From positions 1 to 64,000 of the forward strand of contig JAKSIF010000007.1 in assembly GCA_024398965.1 (NCBI GenBank): DNA of 64,000 bases, in the 5' to 3' direction. Below are positions 1 through 8,700 of this stretch, piece by piece. A program made the position numbers and the translations under genes. The notes under the pieces are model-generated. The model made no database searches. It saw only the letters and a list, made by a program, of their open reading frames with translations, and was not told the DNA's origin. The DNA is from Fibrobacter sp. GTDB taxonomy: Bacteria > Fibrobacterota > Fibrobacteria > Fibrobacterales > Fibrobacteraceae. Position 1 is the first letter of the stretch; each line of letters starts with the position of its first letter.

Positions 1-11
1 CGAAAGTCAAC

Positions 12-34
12 AAAAAAGGGTGGCGAAGCCACCC
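12..34 (-). terminator. terminator-like hairpin at the left edge
   Basis: A perfect 7-bp inverted repeat (GGGTGGC, loop gaa, GCCACCC) is preceded on the + strand by six A, so read on the - strand it is a stem followed by six T: a factor-independent terminator for a leftward transcript. It lies just upstream of the first ATG of the surface protein gene. The + reading frame also stays open through it to base 3, so it could instead be coding. Confidence 0.5.
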
Positions 35-38
35 ACAC

Positions 39-2828
39 ATGTTGATGAAGAGCCTCAAAAATTCAGAAAATGAAGTGACTGGCGATGAAAAAGATGCTGT
101 CTTTTATGATTCTGGCGAAGGTGATGAGCGTATTATCCGTAGTAAAGCTATGAATCACAATGTCGTAATTTCAGATGATATCAAGACTGAAGTTGCTGCT
201 AGTACTAAGTATGCGTTTGCTGGGGAAACAGTTTCTTTGAATATTAGTGTTGCTGTTGATGCATCATCACTTCTTATAAATGGTGGTAGTGTTGCGTTGA
301 CTAATGCAGAAGATGGCTTATACACCTTTGTTATGCCTGATGGTGATGCTAATGTATCAGCTGGAACAATAGATACATATTCTGTCAAAATACCAGAGCA
401 AATGGAAATTGTTAGCACATCCAATCCTGCAGATGGTGACGGTAAATATATTTCGGGAACAATAGTTGAGTTTAGACTCATGTTTCCTTATACAACAACT
501 GATGTTTCTGATGGTACAAATACGTTGGTCGCAGCAAATGGTATATATAGTGTGACTGTTGGGACATCTGATATAAATGTTACAGCAACTATAGAACATA
601 ACAGTTTAATTGATTTGTCTGAAGCTCCTAATAATTTCATTGCTGTAGATGGACTTGTATTTAGCGGTTCAACCCAATATACAGTGATGGTTGCTGATAA
701 GGCTAATATTACTCTTTCTGGAGCAACAATCAATGGCGGAATTATCTGTGATGGCTCTGCCACAATTACGCTTGTCGGTACGAACAACGTGAGAGGCGCT
801 ATGAATATGGCTGGTATCCAGGTTGGTGGCGAAGGAACAACCCTAACTATTAGGGGAAATGGTTTTTTGAACGCATCGGGAGATAATCAATCTGCAGGGA
901 TTGGTTTAAGTCGTGCTTGGAATCCTGAAAGTGATGTTGTTGGTGGCGATATCGTCATCGAGGGCGGAACAATCACAGCCATCGGTGGTTCTGAGTGGGG
1001 CGCAGGCATCGGAACGGGTGTTATCAGGGGCGAATTGGACGAAGGTCGCGGAAAAAATGTACGAGTCGGCAACATCACGATCAAGGGCGGAGTGGTAAAG
1101 GTGATAGGCGGTGAGGATGCTGATGGCATTGGTACGGGTTATACATATTATGGTTCTAAGAATGAAATTGGTACTGTGACTATATACGACGATGTCGATG
1201 TGGTGGATGCATCAAGCATCAAGAACGGCGAAAGCATAATTTATATGCATGACAATACTGATGTGTCTGAAAGTAAAAATGATTATTTCACCATTATTGA
1301 TAATGGAGAACATAAAATCATATATACAGGAAATCCTGTTTCTGATATTGAGGATCAGACATATACAGGCGAAGCAATTACTCCAAAGCTAACGGTTTCA
1401 TTAGGTTCTCTTAATTTCACCGAAGGTACCGACTATGAGTATTCATATACCAACAATAAAAATGTTGGCGCCGCAACTGTAACAGTTACTTTCCGTGGTG
1501 AATATGACTGGGTAAAACCTGTAACAAAATCCTTTAATATCACGAGGGCTACGCCCACAGTTGAACCGCCGACTTCTGCTAATCCGAAGTACGCTGGTGC
1601 ATGTGTCGCGCTTGTTACCGCCGGATCTACGAACTTTGGAACGATGCTTTACAGTTTAGATGATGATGATGATTACTCGGAAAATATTCCTTGTGCGGAT
1701 AAAGGCGGCGATTATACGGTTTACTATAAGGTCGAGGAAAGCGATAACTGGTCTGCTGCCGCAGGGAGTGTTGAAATTCAGGTGCCGGTTCGTGTTGATG
1801 TGACCGTGGTTGGCGACGGTTCTGTAAATGGCTACGATCCCGACGAATTCTACCCTGTTGGTACAGTACTTACCCTTACCGCGGAGCCGGATGAGGATTA
1901 CAGGTTTACCGGTTGGGATGATGATTTTGACGCACCTGCTGAACGCGTATGGACTGTTCTAGCGGATGCCAAGGACAATGAGTTGACCGTGAACTTCCAG
2001 CAGAAAACTGTTTGTTATGGTGCGGTTTGTGTGTACAATGATGGAATTAATGAGGTTGAAGCGACTATTGACGGTGATTCCAACATCCCCTGGTCTATTC
2101 CCGAAGAGATTCGTGTGCAAAGGGTGAACCTGAACAGAAACTTTGCTCGACAGGGATATTCCACAATCGTTCTTCCCTTTGATTTCGAGGAGATTGAGGT
2201 CGATGAAGCCGAATTCTATGAACTGGACGGAGTCTCTTTCGCAAATGACAAGTGGAACGTGTCTGTCACGCCTGTATCGGAAGTTAGACCCAATACACCG
2301 TACCTGATTCATGTTATGAAGAATAATGTTTCCTTTAGTGGAGATATAGCTCTGCGACCTATTGACGATGATGAGGATTGTTCTGTAACTAAGAATGGCT
2401 GGGAACTTTGCGGCACCTATGAATACAAGGTCTGGAAAGATGGCAATCCTGAACTTGGCAGGGTCTATGGCTTTGCTGCCGAAGAACGTGACGGAGCTCG
2501 TATCGGACAGTTTGTTAGGCTTGCCTACAACGCCTCTGCAAAGCCCTTACGCGCCTACCTGCGCTATGTGGGAAGTCCCAGGCCTGCTCCCGCATTGTTC
2601 AAGGCGGCTCCAGCCGTCGCAAGTATCGATGAACTCCCTGAATCCATGGATGTGGTCATCAGGGGCGAAGAGGGAACAACCGTCATCGGAACCATCAACA
2701 CCCGCACCGGTGAGTTCCGCTCCGTAGACAATCGCTGGTTCGACCTGAACGGTCGTTACCTCGGCAACAAAAAGCCCACTATCAAGGGAACCTACTACAA
2801 TAATGGAAAGAAAGTCATTGTCAAGTAA
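39..2828 (+). CDS. secreted beta-helix/surface protein, 5'-truncated paralogue
   Basis: Unrecognised by name; clearly a paralogue of the 1195-residue protein at 5778-9365. Similarity begins near residue 14 (GDEKDAVFYD), matching about residue 262 of the paralogue, so the signal peptide and N-terminal repeats are absent here. In order it shows Gly-rich beta-helix-like repeats (about 265-365, AGIG motifs), an MBG-like beta domain (about 430-500, YTGEAITPKLTVSLG), a divergent InlB-type repeat (about 590-660, RFTGWDD), a conserved C-terminal region and a last ~30 residues (WFDLNGRYLG to KKVIVK) resembling type IX secretion sorting signals. The frame is open to the window edge, so the true start may lie outside or the copy may be a fragment. 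The exported role is inferred from the paralogue. Confidence 0.7.
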   Translation: MLMKSLKNSENEVTGDEKDAVFYDSGEGDERIIRSKAMNHNVVISDDIKTEVAASTKYAFAGETVSLNISVAVDASSLLINGGSVALTNAEDGLYTFVMPDGDANVSAGTIDTYSVKIPEQMEIVSTSNPADGDGKYISGTIVEFRLMFPYTTTDVSDGTNTLVAANGIYSVTVGTSDINVTATIEHNSLIDLSEAPNNFIAVDGLVFSGSTQYTVMVADKANITLSGATINGGIICDGSATITLVGTNNVRGAMNMAGIQVGGEGTTLTIRGNGFLNASGDNQSAGIGLSRAWNPESDVVGGDIVIEGGTITAIGGSEWGAGIGTGVIRGELDEGRGKNVRVGNITIKGGVVKVIGGEDADGIGTGYTYYGSKNEIGTVTIYDDVDVVDASSIKNGESIIYMHDNTDVSESKNDYFTIIDNGEHKIIYTGNPVSDIEDQTYTGEAITPKLTVSLGSLNFTEGTDYEYSYTNNKNVGAATVTVTFRGEYDWVKPVTKSFNITRATPTVEPPTSANPKYAGACVALVTAGSTNFGTMLYSLDDDDDYSENIPCADKGGDYTVYYKVEESDNWSAAAGSVEIQVPVRVDVTVVGDGSVNGYDPDEFYPVGTVLTLTAEPDEDYRFTGWDDDFDAPAERVWTVLADAKDNELTVNFQQKTVCYGAVCVYNDGINEVEATIDGDSNIPWSIPEEIRVQRVNLNRNFARQGYSTIVLPFDFEEIEVDEAEFYELDGVSFANDKWNVSVTPVSEVRPNTPYLIHVMKNNVSFSGDIALRPIDDDEDCSVTKNGWELCGTYEYKVWKDGNPELGRVYGFAAEERDGARIGQFVRLAYNASAKPLRAYLRYVGSPRPAPALFKAAPAVASIDELPESMDVVIRGEEGTTVIGTINTRTGEFRSVDNRWFDLNGRYLGNKKPTIKGTYYNNGKKVIVK

Positions 2829-3056
2829 GCCGAAGTGCGGCTATGTCAAGCCGGAAATGAAAATCGTCAAGCTGAAGGCCCGCACAAGCCTGCTCCAGGG
2901 TAGCGGCTCTCAGGATCCGATTGATGATTTGCCGGGATCGTTGGATGTTATAATAATCGGAAAATAGAGGAAATAATATGCAGAAGAAAGAATACAAGAC
3001 TCCGAAAATGAAGGAAATCAAGCTCAAGGCCCGTGCTAGCTTGTTGTCGGGAAGCA
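2596..3056 (+). repeat. direct repeat copy 1 (exact, ~461 bp)
   Basis: Read base by base, this segment is identical to 9133-9593 (offset 6537). It covers the last ~230 coding bases of the surface protein, the whole first small peptide gene and the first half of the second. The flanks diverge at once: one mismatch at 2595 on the left, and a 3-nt (AGC) length difference followed by substitutions on the right. Confidence 0.95.
2803..2967 (+). CDS. small Lys-rich peptide, head-conserved family, member A1
   Basis: A 54-codon frame starts inside the end of the upstream surface protein gene in another frame (ATG 2803; a TTG at 2818 would give 49 residues, closer to the sibling peptides) and stops at 2967, 10 nt before the next small gene. 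The product has a basic head (KPEMKIVKLKARTSLLQGS) and an acidic-hydrophobic tail. The head aligns with the next gene's product (PKMKEIKLKARASLLSGS). No signal peptide or known domain is seen. The head/tail arrangement resembles leader-core peptides, but no modifying enzyme is adjacent. It is identical to the copy at 9340-9504. Confidence 0.5.
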   Translation: MERKSLSSKPKCGYVKPEMKIVKLKARTSLLQGSGSQDPIDDLPGSLDVIIIGK

Positions 3057-3124
3057 GCGATGGTTACCACGGAACGGTTGGCTACAACGATCTGCCTGAT
3101 TCCGTAGAAAAAACTGAAGTATAA
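2978..3124 (+). CDS. small Lys-rich peptide, head-conserved family, member A2
   Basis: 48 residues, preceded by a purine-rich GAGGAAA site. The first ~26 residues (KMKEIKLKARASLLSGSS) are identical to the product at 9515-9667, while the tails differ (a DGYHGTVGYNDLPDSVE type against a DGYYHGGISYNGMPDSVD type). The head also matches member A1. It is probably co-transcribed with the surface protein and ends just before a strong terminator. Function unknown; candidates are a secreted or modified peptide, or a small partner of the surface protein. Confidence 0.55.
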   Translation: MQKKEYKTPKMKEIKLKARASLLSGSSDGYHGTVGYNDLPDSVEKTEV

Positions 3125-3126
3125 AA

Positions 3127-3163
3127 CGAAAGTCCTTCCGAACAAAATCGGAGGGACTTTTTT
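3127..3163 (+). terminator. terminator, repeated type, copy 1
   Basis: AAAGTCCTTCCG pairs with CGGAGGGACTTT around an A-rich loop and is followed by six T. Near-identical copies lie at 4003-4043 and 10448-10485. It ends the surface protein/small peptide unit. Confidence 0.85.
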
Positions 3164-3216
3164 GCGGATTTTCCTAAAATAATGTATATTGGTTCTTACA
3201 GAAAAAGGAGCCGGAA

Positions 3217-3396
3217 ATGTCAAATACGGATGCTTTACATCAGTTGTTTGCGCAATGTCAAAAGATAAATTTTGACGAGTCCTATGATATCATTGCCTCG
3301 GCCCATAGTCCGGAAGAGGCTGATTTTTTCCGTATGGCTACGGATTTGATCCTTAAGCAGAAACAGAAAAAAGCCGTTGAAGAGAATCGTTTTTAA
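3217..3396 (+). CDS. putative antitoxin of zeta-type module
   Basis: 59 residues starting MSNTDALHQLFAQCQ and ending in a charged KQKQKKAVEE helix. An AAAGGAG ribosome site lies 6 nt before ATG 3217. Its TAA shares one base with the ATG of the kinase-like toxin (TAATG), implying translational coupling. The antitoxin role is inferred from this position and from the same layout in the module at 4537-5327; no sequence family was recognised. Confidence 0.7.
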   Translation: MSNTDALHQLFAQCQKINFDESYDIIASAHSPEEADFFRMATDLILKQKQKKAVEENRF

Positions 3397-3941
3397 TGAA
3401 ACGCTATATTCTTTTTGCGGGGTGTAATGGCGTTGGAAAATCAACGCTCTATCAGACTAATGACATGTTTCGAGAGATGCCTCGCGTGAACATGGATGAA
3501 ATTGTCCGTGAATTTGGTTCGTGGAAAAATGAAGCAGACGCGTTCAAGGCCGGGAAAATCGCTGTTCGAAAAATAAGTGAAAACTTCTCAAACGGACTGT
3601 CGTTCAATCAAGAAACTACACTTTGCGGATCTTCTGTTTGGAAAAATATTTTGAGAGCTCGTCAACTTGGCTACAAAATTGAAATGTACTATGTCGGCGT
3701 TCAATCAGTCGAAATCGCAAAGGAGAGAATTCGTTCAAGGGTTTCAAAAGGTGGCCACGGCATTCCCGATGCTGATGTTGAACGTCGATTTGTAGAATCT
3801 GTTGAAAACTTGAGGAAGGCTATCGAACTTTGTGATGTTGTTGAGGTTTTTGATAATACGGATTCGTTCATCCGAGTTGCTAGGTATGAACGCGGTCAGT
3901 GTGTTTTGAAATCAGAGAATGTCCCGACATGGGTTCCGTGA
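3396..3941 (+). CDS. zeta toxin-family P-loop kinase
   Basis: 181 residues with a Walker A motif near the N-terminus (GCNGVGKST, residues 9-17) and the zeta-family segment KGGHGIPDADVERRF (about 120-135). Zeta toxins and related proteins phosphorylate UDP-activated sugars or other small molecules and are neutralised by a co-encoded antitoxin; that is family knowledge and the substrate here cannot be told. It follows its likely antitoxin with a 1-nt overlap, and a repeat-type terminator lies about 60 nt downstream. It differs in sequence from the second zeta-like gene on the other strand, so this is not a recent duplicate. Confidence 0.8.
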   Translation: MKRYILFAGCNGVGKSTLYQTNDMFREMPRVNMDEIVREFGSWKNEADAFKAGKIAVRKISENFSNGLSFNQETTLCGSSVWKNILRARQLGYKIEMYYVGVQSVEIAKERIRSRVSKGGHGIPDADVERRFVESVENLRKAIELCDVVEVFDNTDSFIRVARYERGQCVLKSENVPTWVP

Positions 3942-4002
3942 AGATTTTGTAAGTTGCTTCAAAAATACCAGAAATTTTTTCGTTTGCTGCAAATTTCCCT
4001 GT

Positions 4003-4043
4003 GCGAAAAGTCCTTCCGACCAAAATCGGAGGGACTTTTTCTT
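4003..4043 (+). terminator. terminator, repeated type, copy 2
   Basis: Same stem as at 3127-3163 (AAAGTCCTTCCG with CGGAGGGACTTT) with a one-base loop change, then TTTTTCTTTT. It ends the first zeta module and directly precedes the transposase remnant. Confidence 0.85.
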
Positions 4044-4068
4044 TTGTGTTCGCTCGGCATCATCACTC

Positions 4069-4527
4069 ATGCAAACAGTTGTTTATAGAACAACCTTGCC
4101 CTCGGTCCTGTTCATCTGCCCGGACGACATCTTCGGCAAGGACAAGCCCGTTTACAGGTTCCAGAACCGCGAAGAAAGCGACCCAAATATTTTAATGGGC
4201 GACCTTTGTTATAAAAACTTTTATATCTTTAAGAAGTACCGCGAAATCAAGGACAACTCCATTCGCGAATACATGCAGTACTTCGCCACGCAGGAGCACG
4301 GATCCGCAAAGATGAAGCGCATCCACGATCTCGTGGAACAGTACCGCAAGGACCCTATTGCAAAGAAGGCTTACATGACCCTGGAACAGGAACTTAACAT
4401 TCGTTACGAGAAAGGGCAGAGAGACAAGAACAAGGAACTCGCCAAGGGGTTTCGCGATGATGGAGTTCCGCTGGAAATCATTTCTAAGCGGACAGGCCTC
4501 ACTCCCGAAGAAATCAAGGCGCTGTAA
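4069..4527 (+). pseudogene. PD-(D/E)XK-family transposase/nuclease remnant (Rpn/PDDEXK_2 type)
   Basis: The frame encodes about 150 residues matching the C-terminal part of PD-(D/E)XK (Rpn-like) transposase-family proteins: VLFICPDDIFGKDKPVYRF, then ILMGDLCYKNFYIF, a charged helical stretch, and a C-terminal GLTPEEIKAL helix seen in this family. Intact members run to roughly 280-330 residues and carry the nuclease domain in the missing N-terminal half. A terminator lies immediately upstream and no ribosome site is seen, so this looks like a 5'-deleted fragment left by an old insertion. Confidence 0.7.
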
Positions 4528-4536
4528 AAAGCGGTG

Positions 4537-5127
4537 TTACAGAAGGTCCTGGACCCAATTGGGTAGCCTCTCGGCGTACTGCTTGAACAACTCCCCGTCA
4601 ACCATTCTGCAAATCAGTTTTGGCAACTGGTTTTCGACGGAATTGTCATAGATGTACGCTCTGTCAACCATGGAGATTGCGATAGCGGCATTCGCCAGGG
4701 ACTTGTAATAGCGGGTCACAATTTTAGAGATGGGAACCTCGTGTCCGCCTGTAAGAAAACGATTTGTTACACGGAGAACATTAATTGAGGGTTTCTCTGT
4801 GCAGACAAAGAAAAATCGTATAAAAAAGCCCGCCTCTTTTGCCTTGCGGACAAATTCAAGTTTTTCGTCTGATGAAAAAACGGTCTCGAACACGAAGTTT
4901 TTCTTTTCTTCGAGACACTTATAGCGAAGTTCGGTTGAATGTTGCGCAGCTTTTAATACAGCATCGTTTGAATTCCAGTTTCCGAATATTTCTTGGGCAA
5001 TGTTGTCCGGGTTAATATAGATGCTGTCTGCAGCCCATTCGTTTTCTAGCAACTGAATGGTTGTGGTTGTTTTACCAGAGCCATTCGGACCGGCGACAAT
5101 GCAAAGTGTTGGCTTCTTTTCGCTCAT
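4537..5127 (-). CDS. zeta toxin-family P-loop kinase (second module)
   Basis: 196 residues with Walker A GPNGSGKTTTT (about 13-23), the family segment FLTGGHEVPISKIVTRYY (about 123-140) and an INPDNIAQEIFG stretch typical of zeta-like kinases. Its ATG overlaps the stop of the upstream small gene by 4 nt (ATGA). A kinase acting on a nucleotide-sugar or other small molecule is expected from the family; the substrate is unknown. It ends 10 bp from the end of the transposase remnant. Confidence 0.8.
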   Translation of the reverse strand: MSEKKPTLCIVAGPNGSGKTTTTIQLLENEWAADSIYINPDNIAQEIFGNWNSNDAVLKAAQHSTELRYKCLEEKKNFVFETVFSSDEKLEFVRKAKEAGFFIRFFFVCTEKPSINVLRVTNRFLTGGHEVPISKIVTRYYKSLANAAIAISMVDRAYIYDNSVENQLPKLICRMVDGELFKQYAERLPNWVQDLL

Positions 5128-5327
5128 AGCAGACCAAGGCGCAGCTTTTTCTGGGCAATATTTGAAGATACCTCTGCACGCATACGCTCCATAGCCTCTT
5201 CCGCCTTGCGAGAAGATTCACGCGCTGCTGCACCGACTTTTTCCATAATAGCTTCCAACATTTCATCGGAAGGTTCTTCCATGGATGATAGTCTGTATTT
5301 TTTCAGTTCTTCGTCTGCCATATCCAT
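5124..5327 (-). CDS. putative antitoxin of second zeta-type module
   Basis: 67 residues from ATG 5327 (or 65 from the in-frame ATG at 5321), highly charged and mostly helical (MEKVGAAARESSRKAEEAME). It overlaps the zeta-like gene by 4 nt, the usual antitoxin-toxin coupling. No ribosome site is obvious. It shares no clear identity with the antitoxin at 3217-3396, so assignment rests on position and size. Confidence 0.65.
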   Translation of the reverse strand: MDMADEELKKYRLSSMEEPSDEMLEAIMEKVGAAARESSRKAEEAMERMRAEVSSNIAQKKLRLGLL

Positions 5328-5449
5328 AAATATATGAAAAAAGTGACAAGCAAACAAACTCGTCGGTACCGATACTTTAAAATTCCTTGTGCAAGCCGCT
5401 TACGCTATCAATAGAGTCTGTGAAAGAACTGTGAGAAACAAGTTGTGAC

Positions 5450-5478
5450 TTTACAAAAATCTTACGGGCAACTATATT
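5450..5478 (+). promoter_or_regulatory. sigma-70-type promoter for the surface protein gene
   Basis: TTTACA, a 17-nt spacer, then TATATT; the predicted start near 5485 leaves a leader of about 290 nt before the surface protein gene. The leader contains small stem-loops (GCGCATTTTTGCGC near 5696; CCGCTTTTTGCGG near 5730) and a nine-C tract, and ends with an AAGGAG ribosome site at 5762. Upstream, 5328-5449 holds only the presumed start region of the antitoxin gene. Confidence 0.55.
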
Positions 5479-5486
5479 TGTACCAA

Positions 5487-5606
5487 ATGAATATCGTCGC
5501 GTGTGATGGACTGAAGTTTGTGGCGACCGCTGAGGGAGCCTTTGCGGGCTGTGGCCTTGTGGCGCAGGTCCGTAAGTCCATTACCTCCCCCCCCCAATGT
5601 AACTAG
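5487..5606 (+). CDS. possible leader ORF with poly-C tract
   Basis: A 39-codon frame begins within a few bases of the predicted transcription start, so it would be nearly leaderless. It ends at TAG 5604-5606 just after nine consecutive C (5587-5595). Losing one C would join it to a frame running to 5757, close to the ribosome site of the surface protein gene. No homology is recognised; it may be coincidental. Confidence 0.25.
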   Translation: MNIVACDGLKFVATAEGAFAGCGLVAQVRKSITSPPQCN

Positions 5607-5777
5607 AAGTTTACCTACTGGCGGTCATTCCGGTTCTTCCCATACATTAAAAAAATCCCGTGCGAGTTGTTCGCCATGGGCTTTCTTGCGTTGTGCGCAT
5701 TTTTGCGCCCGCTGTCGCGTTTTGCCGTGTCCGCTTTTTGCGGTCGCGGCTTTTTGATTTTAAGGAGAAAATAAATC

Positions 5778-8700
5778 ATGATGCGTAATGGCATTAACTC
5801 TTATTTGACCTCGCTGGTCATGGTGCTGGCGCTGTTGTTGCCCACGGCTTTATTTGCCCAAACGGCATATCTTGACGAAAAAGGCTCTCTAAAAACACTA
5901 GAAGAATCTGCAACAGCGATTACTAGCTCTATGACAACCTGGAGTGCAGGCTGGTATGTTGTATCGGACAATGTAACAATTGATGAGCGCATCACGGTAA
6001 ATGGTGATGTGCATTTGGTATTAGCTGACGGAGCGACTCTTAATGCAAATAAAGGTATTGGCGTTAGCAGTAGTGCGACATTCAATGTCTATGCGCAGTC
6101 GGAGAATGAAGCGACGATGGGCAAACTCATCGCTACAGCAGAATCGCGATACAACGCGGGTATTGGCGGCAGCAAAGGTTCAAAAGCAGGAGAAATTACC
6201 ATTAATGGCGGAAATATCACTGCTATAGGTTATGATGGCGCAGGAATTGGATCTGGATATAAAGGAACGGTAGGAACAATCACCATTAATGATGGCGTGA
6301 TTGATGCAAAAGACAATTATTATGGATATGGATATGGCGCAGGAATTGGAGGTGGTCGTTATGGAAGCGCTAGTGTCATAGATATAAAAGGTGGTGTTAT
6401 ACAAGCCAAGGGAATAGGAATGGCGACCACTAGCTACGGTAACCCCACTTGCGGAAATATCAATATCTACGATGGTGTGAAGAAGATAATTGTTACAAGT
6501 AAGGACGATGGAAAAGGACTGGCAAGTTCAAGTGCGGTCACATTCTACAGCGGTAGTAGCGCAGTCGAAGGCGATGAAAAAGATGCTGTATTCTATGATG
6601 TAGAAAAAGGCGGTGGAAGAGAAATTCGTTCTATTGCAAAGAATCACTTGGTTACGATAGCTGATGTTGCGAAAGCTAGCGTAGGCTCTGTCGCGTATGC
6701 ATATGCAGGCGAATTGGTCACGTTGACTTTGGGCACTGCGGCCAATGAATCTTCTTTAACGGTAAGTGACGGAACAAACAACCTTGAACTGACAGGTGCT
6801 GGCGATGGCAAGTACACGTTTGTAATGCCTGAAGGTGATGTAACTGTAACTGCAGATGTTTTACAGACGTACTCCATCTCCCTGCCTACCGGTATGAAAA
6901 TCATTGGTTCGTCAATTGCTGCTGATGGTAACGGAACGTATATGACAGGGACGAAGGTTGAGTTCAAACCGAGTTTCCCATATTCTGCATCAAATGTGTC
7001 GGATGGTGTTAATACATTGACAGCAACAGATGGTGTGTATAGTGTCGTTGTGGATGGTTCGGACATTACGATTACAGCTGACGTGCAACGTGATGAAATC
7101 ATTGATTTGACTCGGGCACCAGGTGCATTCGCTGCTATCAATGGAGATGTTTTGTCGGGCTCAACTAGCTATACGGTTCATATTGCCGATGGTGCAACAA
7201 TAACCCTTTCTGGTGCGATAATTAACGGCGGCATTGTCTGCGACGGTTCTGCTACGATTATTCTTGAAAGAGAAAATACTGTGAAGGGCGCAACGAATAT
7301 GGCTGGTATCCAGGTTGGTGGTGAAGGAACAACCCTTACGATTAAGGGTAACGGTTCTTTGACGGCAACGGGTTATAGCCAATCAGCGGGTATTGGTTTA
7401 AGTCGTGCTTGGAATCTTGATTATGATGTTGTTGGTGGGGATGTTGTTATTGAAGGCGGAAATATCACCGCCCAGGGTGGTAGCTATGGCGCAGGTATTG
7501 GTACTGGTATATTGCAAGGTAGTGACAGGAAAGTAACTCTTGGTAATATCACCATCAAAGGAGGAACTGTAAAGGCTATTGACGGTAAAGCCCCGAATGG
7601 AGATAAAGTTGCTAACGGCATAGGAACAGGAGATGCTTATCCTGGCTGCACAAATGAAGTTGGCGAAATTACAATCTACGATGATATTGTTGTAGTTGAT
7701 GCGTCAAGCATTAGTAAGGATGTTACCTATATGCATGGAGAGACTGACGTGACAGACAGTAAGGAAGAGTACTTCACTGTCAATAAAAATGATGATCGCA
7801 TGGCCATTGCGCAGAAGCTCACAATTGGTGATGTAGAAGACCGAACTTATACTGGTGAAGCTTTCACACCGAAACCATCGGTATCATTAGGTTCCAGCGT
7901 CCTTACTGAAGGGCAGGATTTCGAATATTCCTATGAGAATAATGTAAATGTTGGGAATGTTGACGATAAACCCACCGTAACAGTAACCTTCAAGGGTGAT
8001 TACGAAGGTTTAGGAACCGTCTCCAAGACCTTCAATATCACAAAGGGTACTCCTGAGGTGATTTCCAACCCGACTCCCAACGAAGAGGGTTATGCAGGAA
8101 AGTGCCTTGCCCTCGTCAACCCCGGCACCACGAACTTTGGCAAACTGCTCTACAGAACACTCGAAGAAGAATCGTTCTCGGAAACCATCCCCTGTGTAGA
8201 TAAAACCGGCGACTATCTCGTGTACTACATGGTTGCGGAAGGTGAAAACTGGGAAAAATATGTTCCCCCAGAGCCAATTCTCGTTACTGTGGAACTTGCA
8301 AAGTTCAAGGTCACCTTCGTAGATGATGAGGGTGACGAAATCATCTCTGATGAATACGAGTATGGCACTCCGGTTGTTGATATTGCGAAACCGACGGGAA
8401 ATCCAAAAAAGGCTGACGATGAAATGTATGCCTACACCTTTGCTGGCTGGAGTCCTGAAATTCAGGATGTGACTGGTGCTAAGACATATCGTCCAATCTA
8501 CGGTAAAACCCGTATCGGTTTCGGCTCTGCCACTATCGCTGCGGATGGCTCTTGGGCAATTATCGACGGAAAGTCCAGTAAAAAAATTGATGCCGATCTT
8601 GATGCCGTCGAGATTACTGGAGATGTGACTCTCAATCGTGAATTTGTGGCGGAAAAGCCTTCCACCATCGTGCTGCCCTTTGGTACGCATATAGACAATG

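Noticed and set aside
2821-3027. 68-codon frames on the - strand at 2821-3027 and 9358-9564, identical to each other
   Set aside because: They are antisense to the small peptide genes, and their identity simply follows from the exact DNA duplication.
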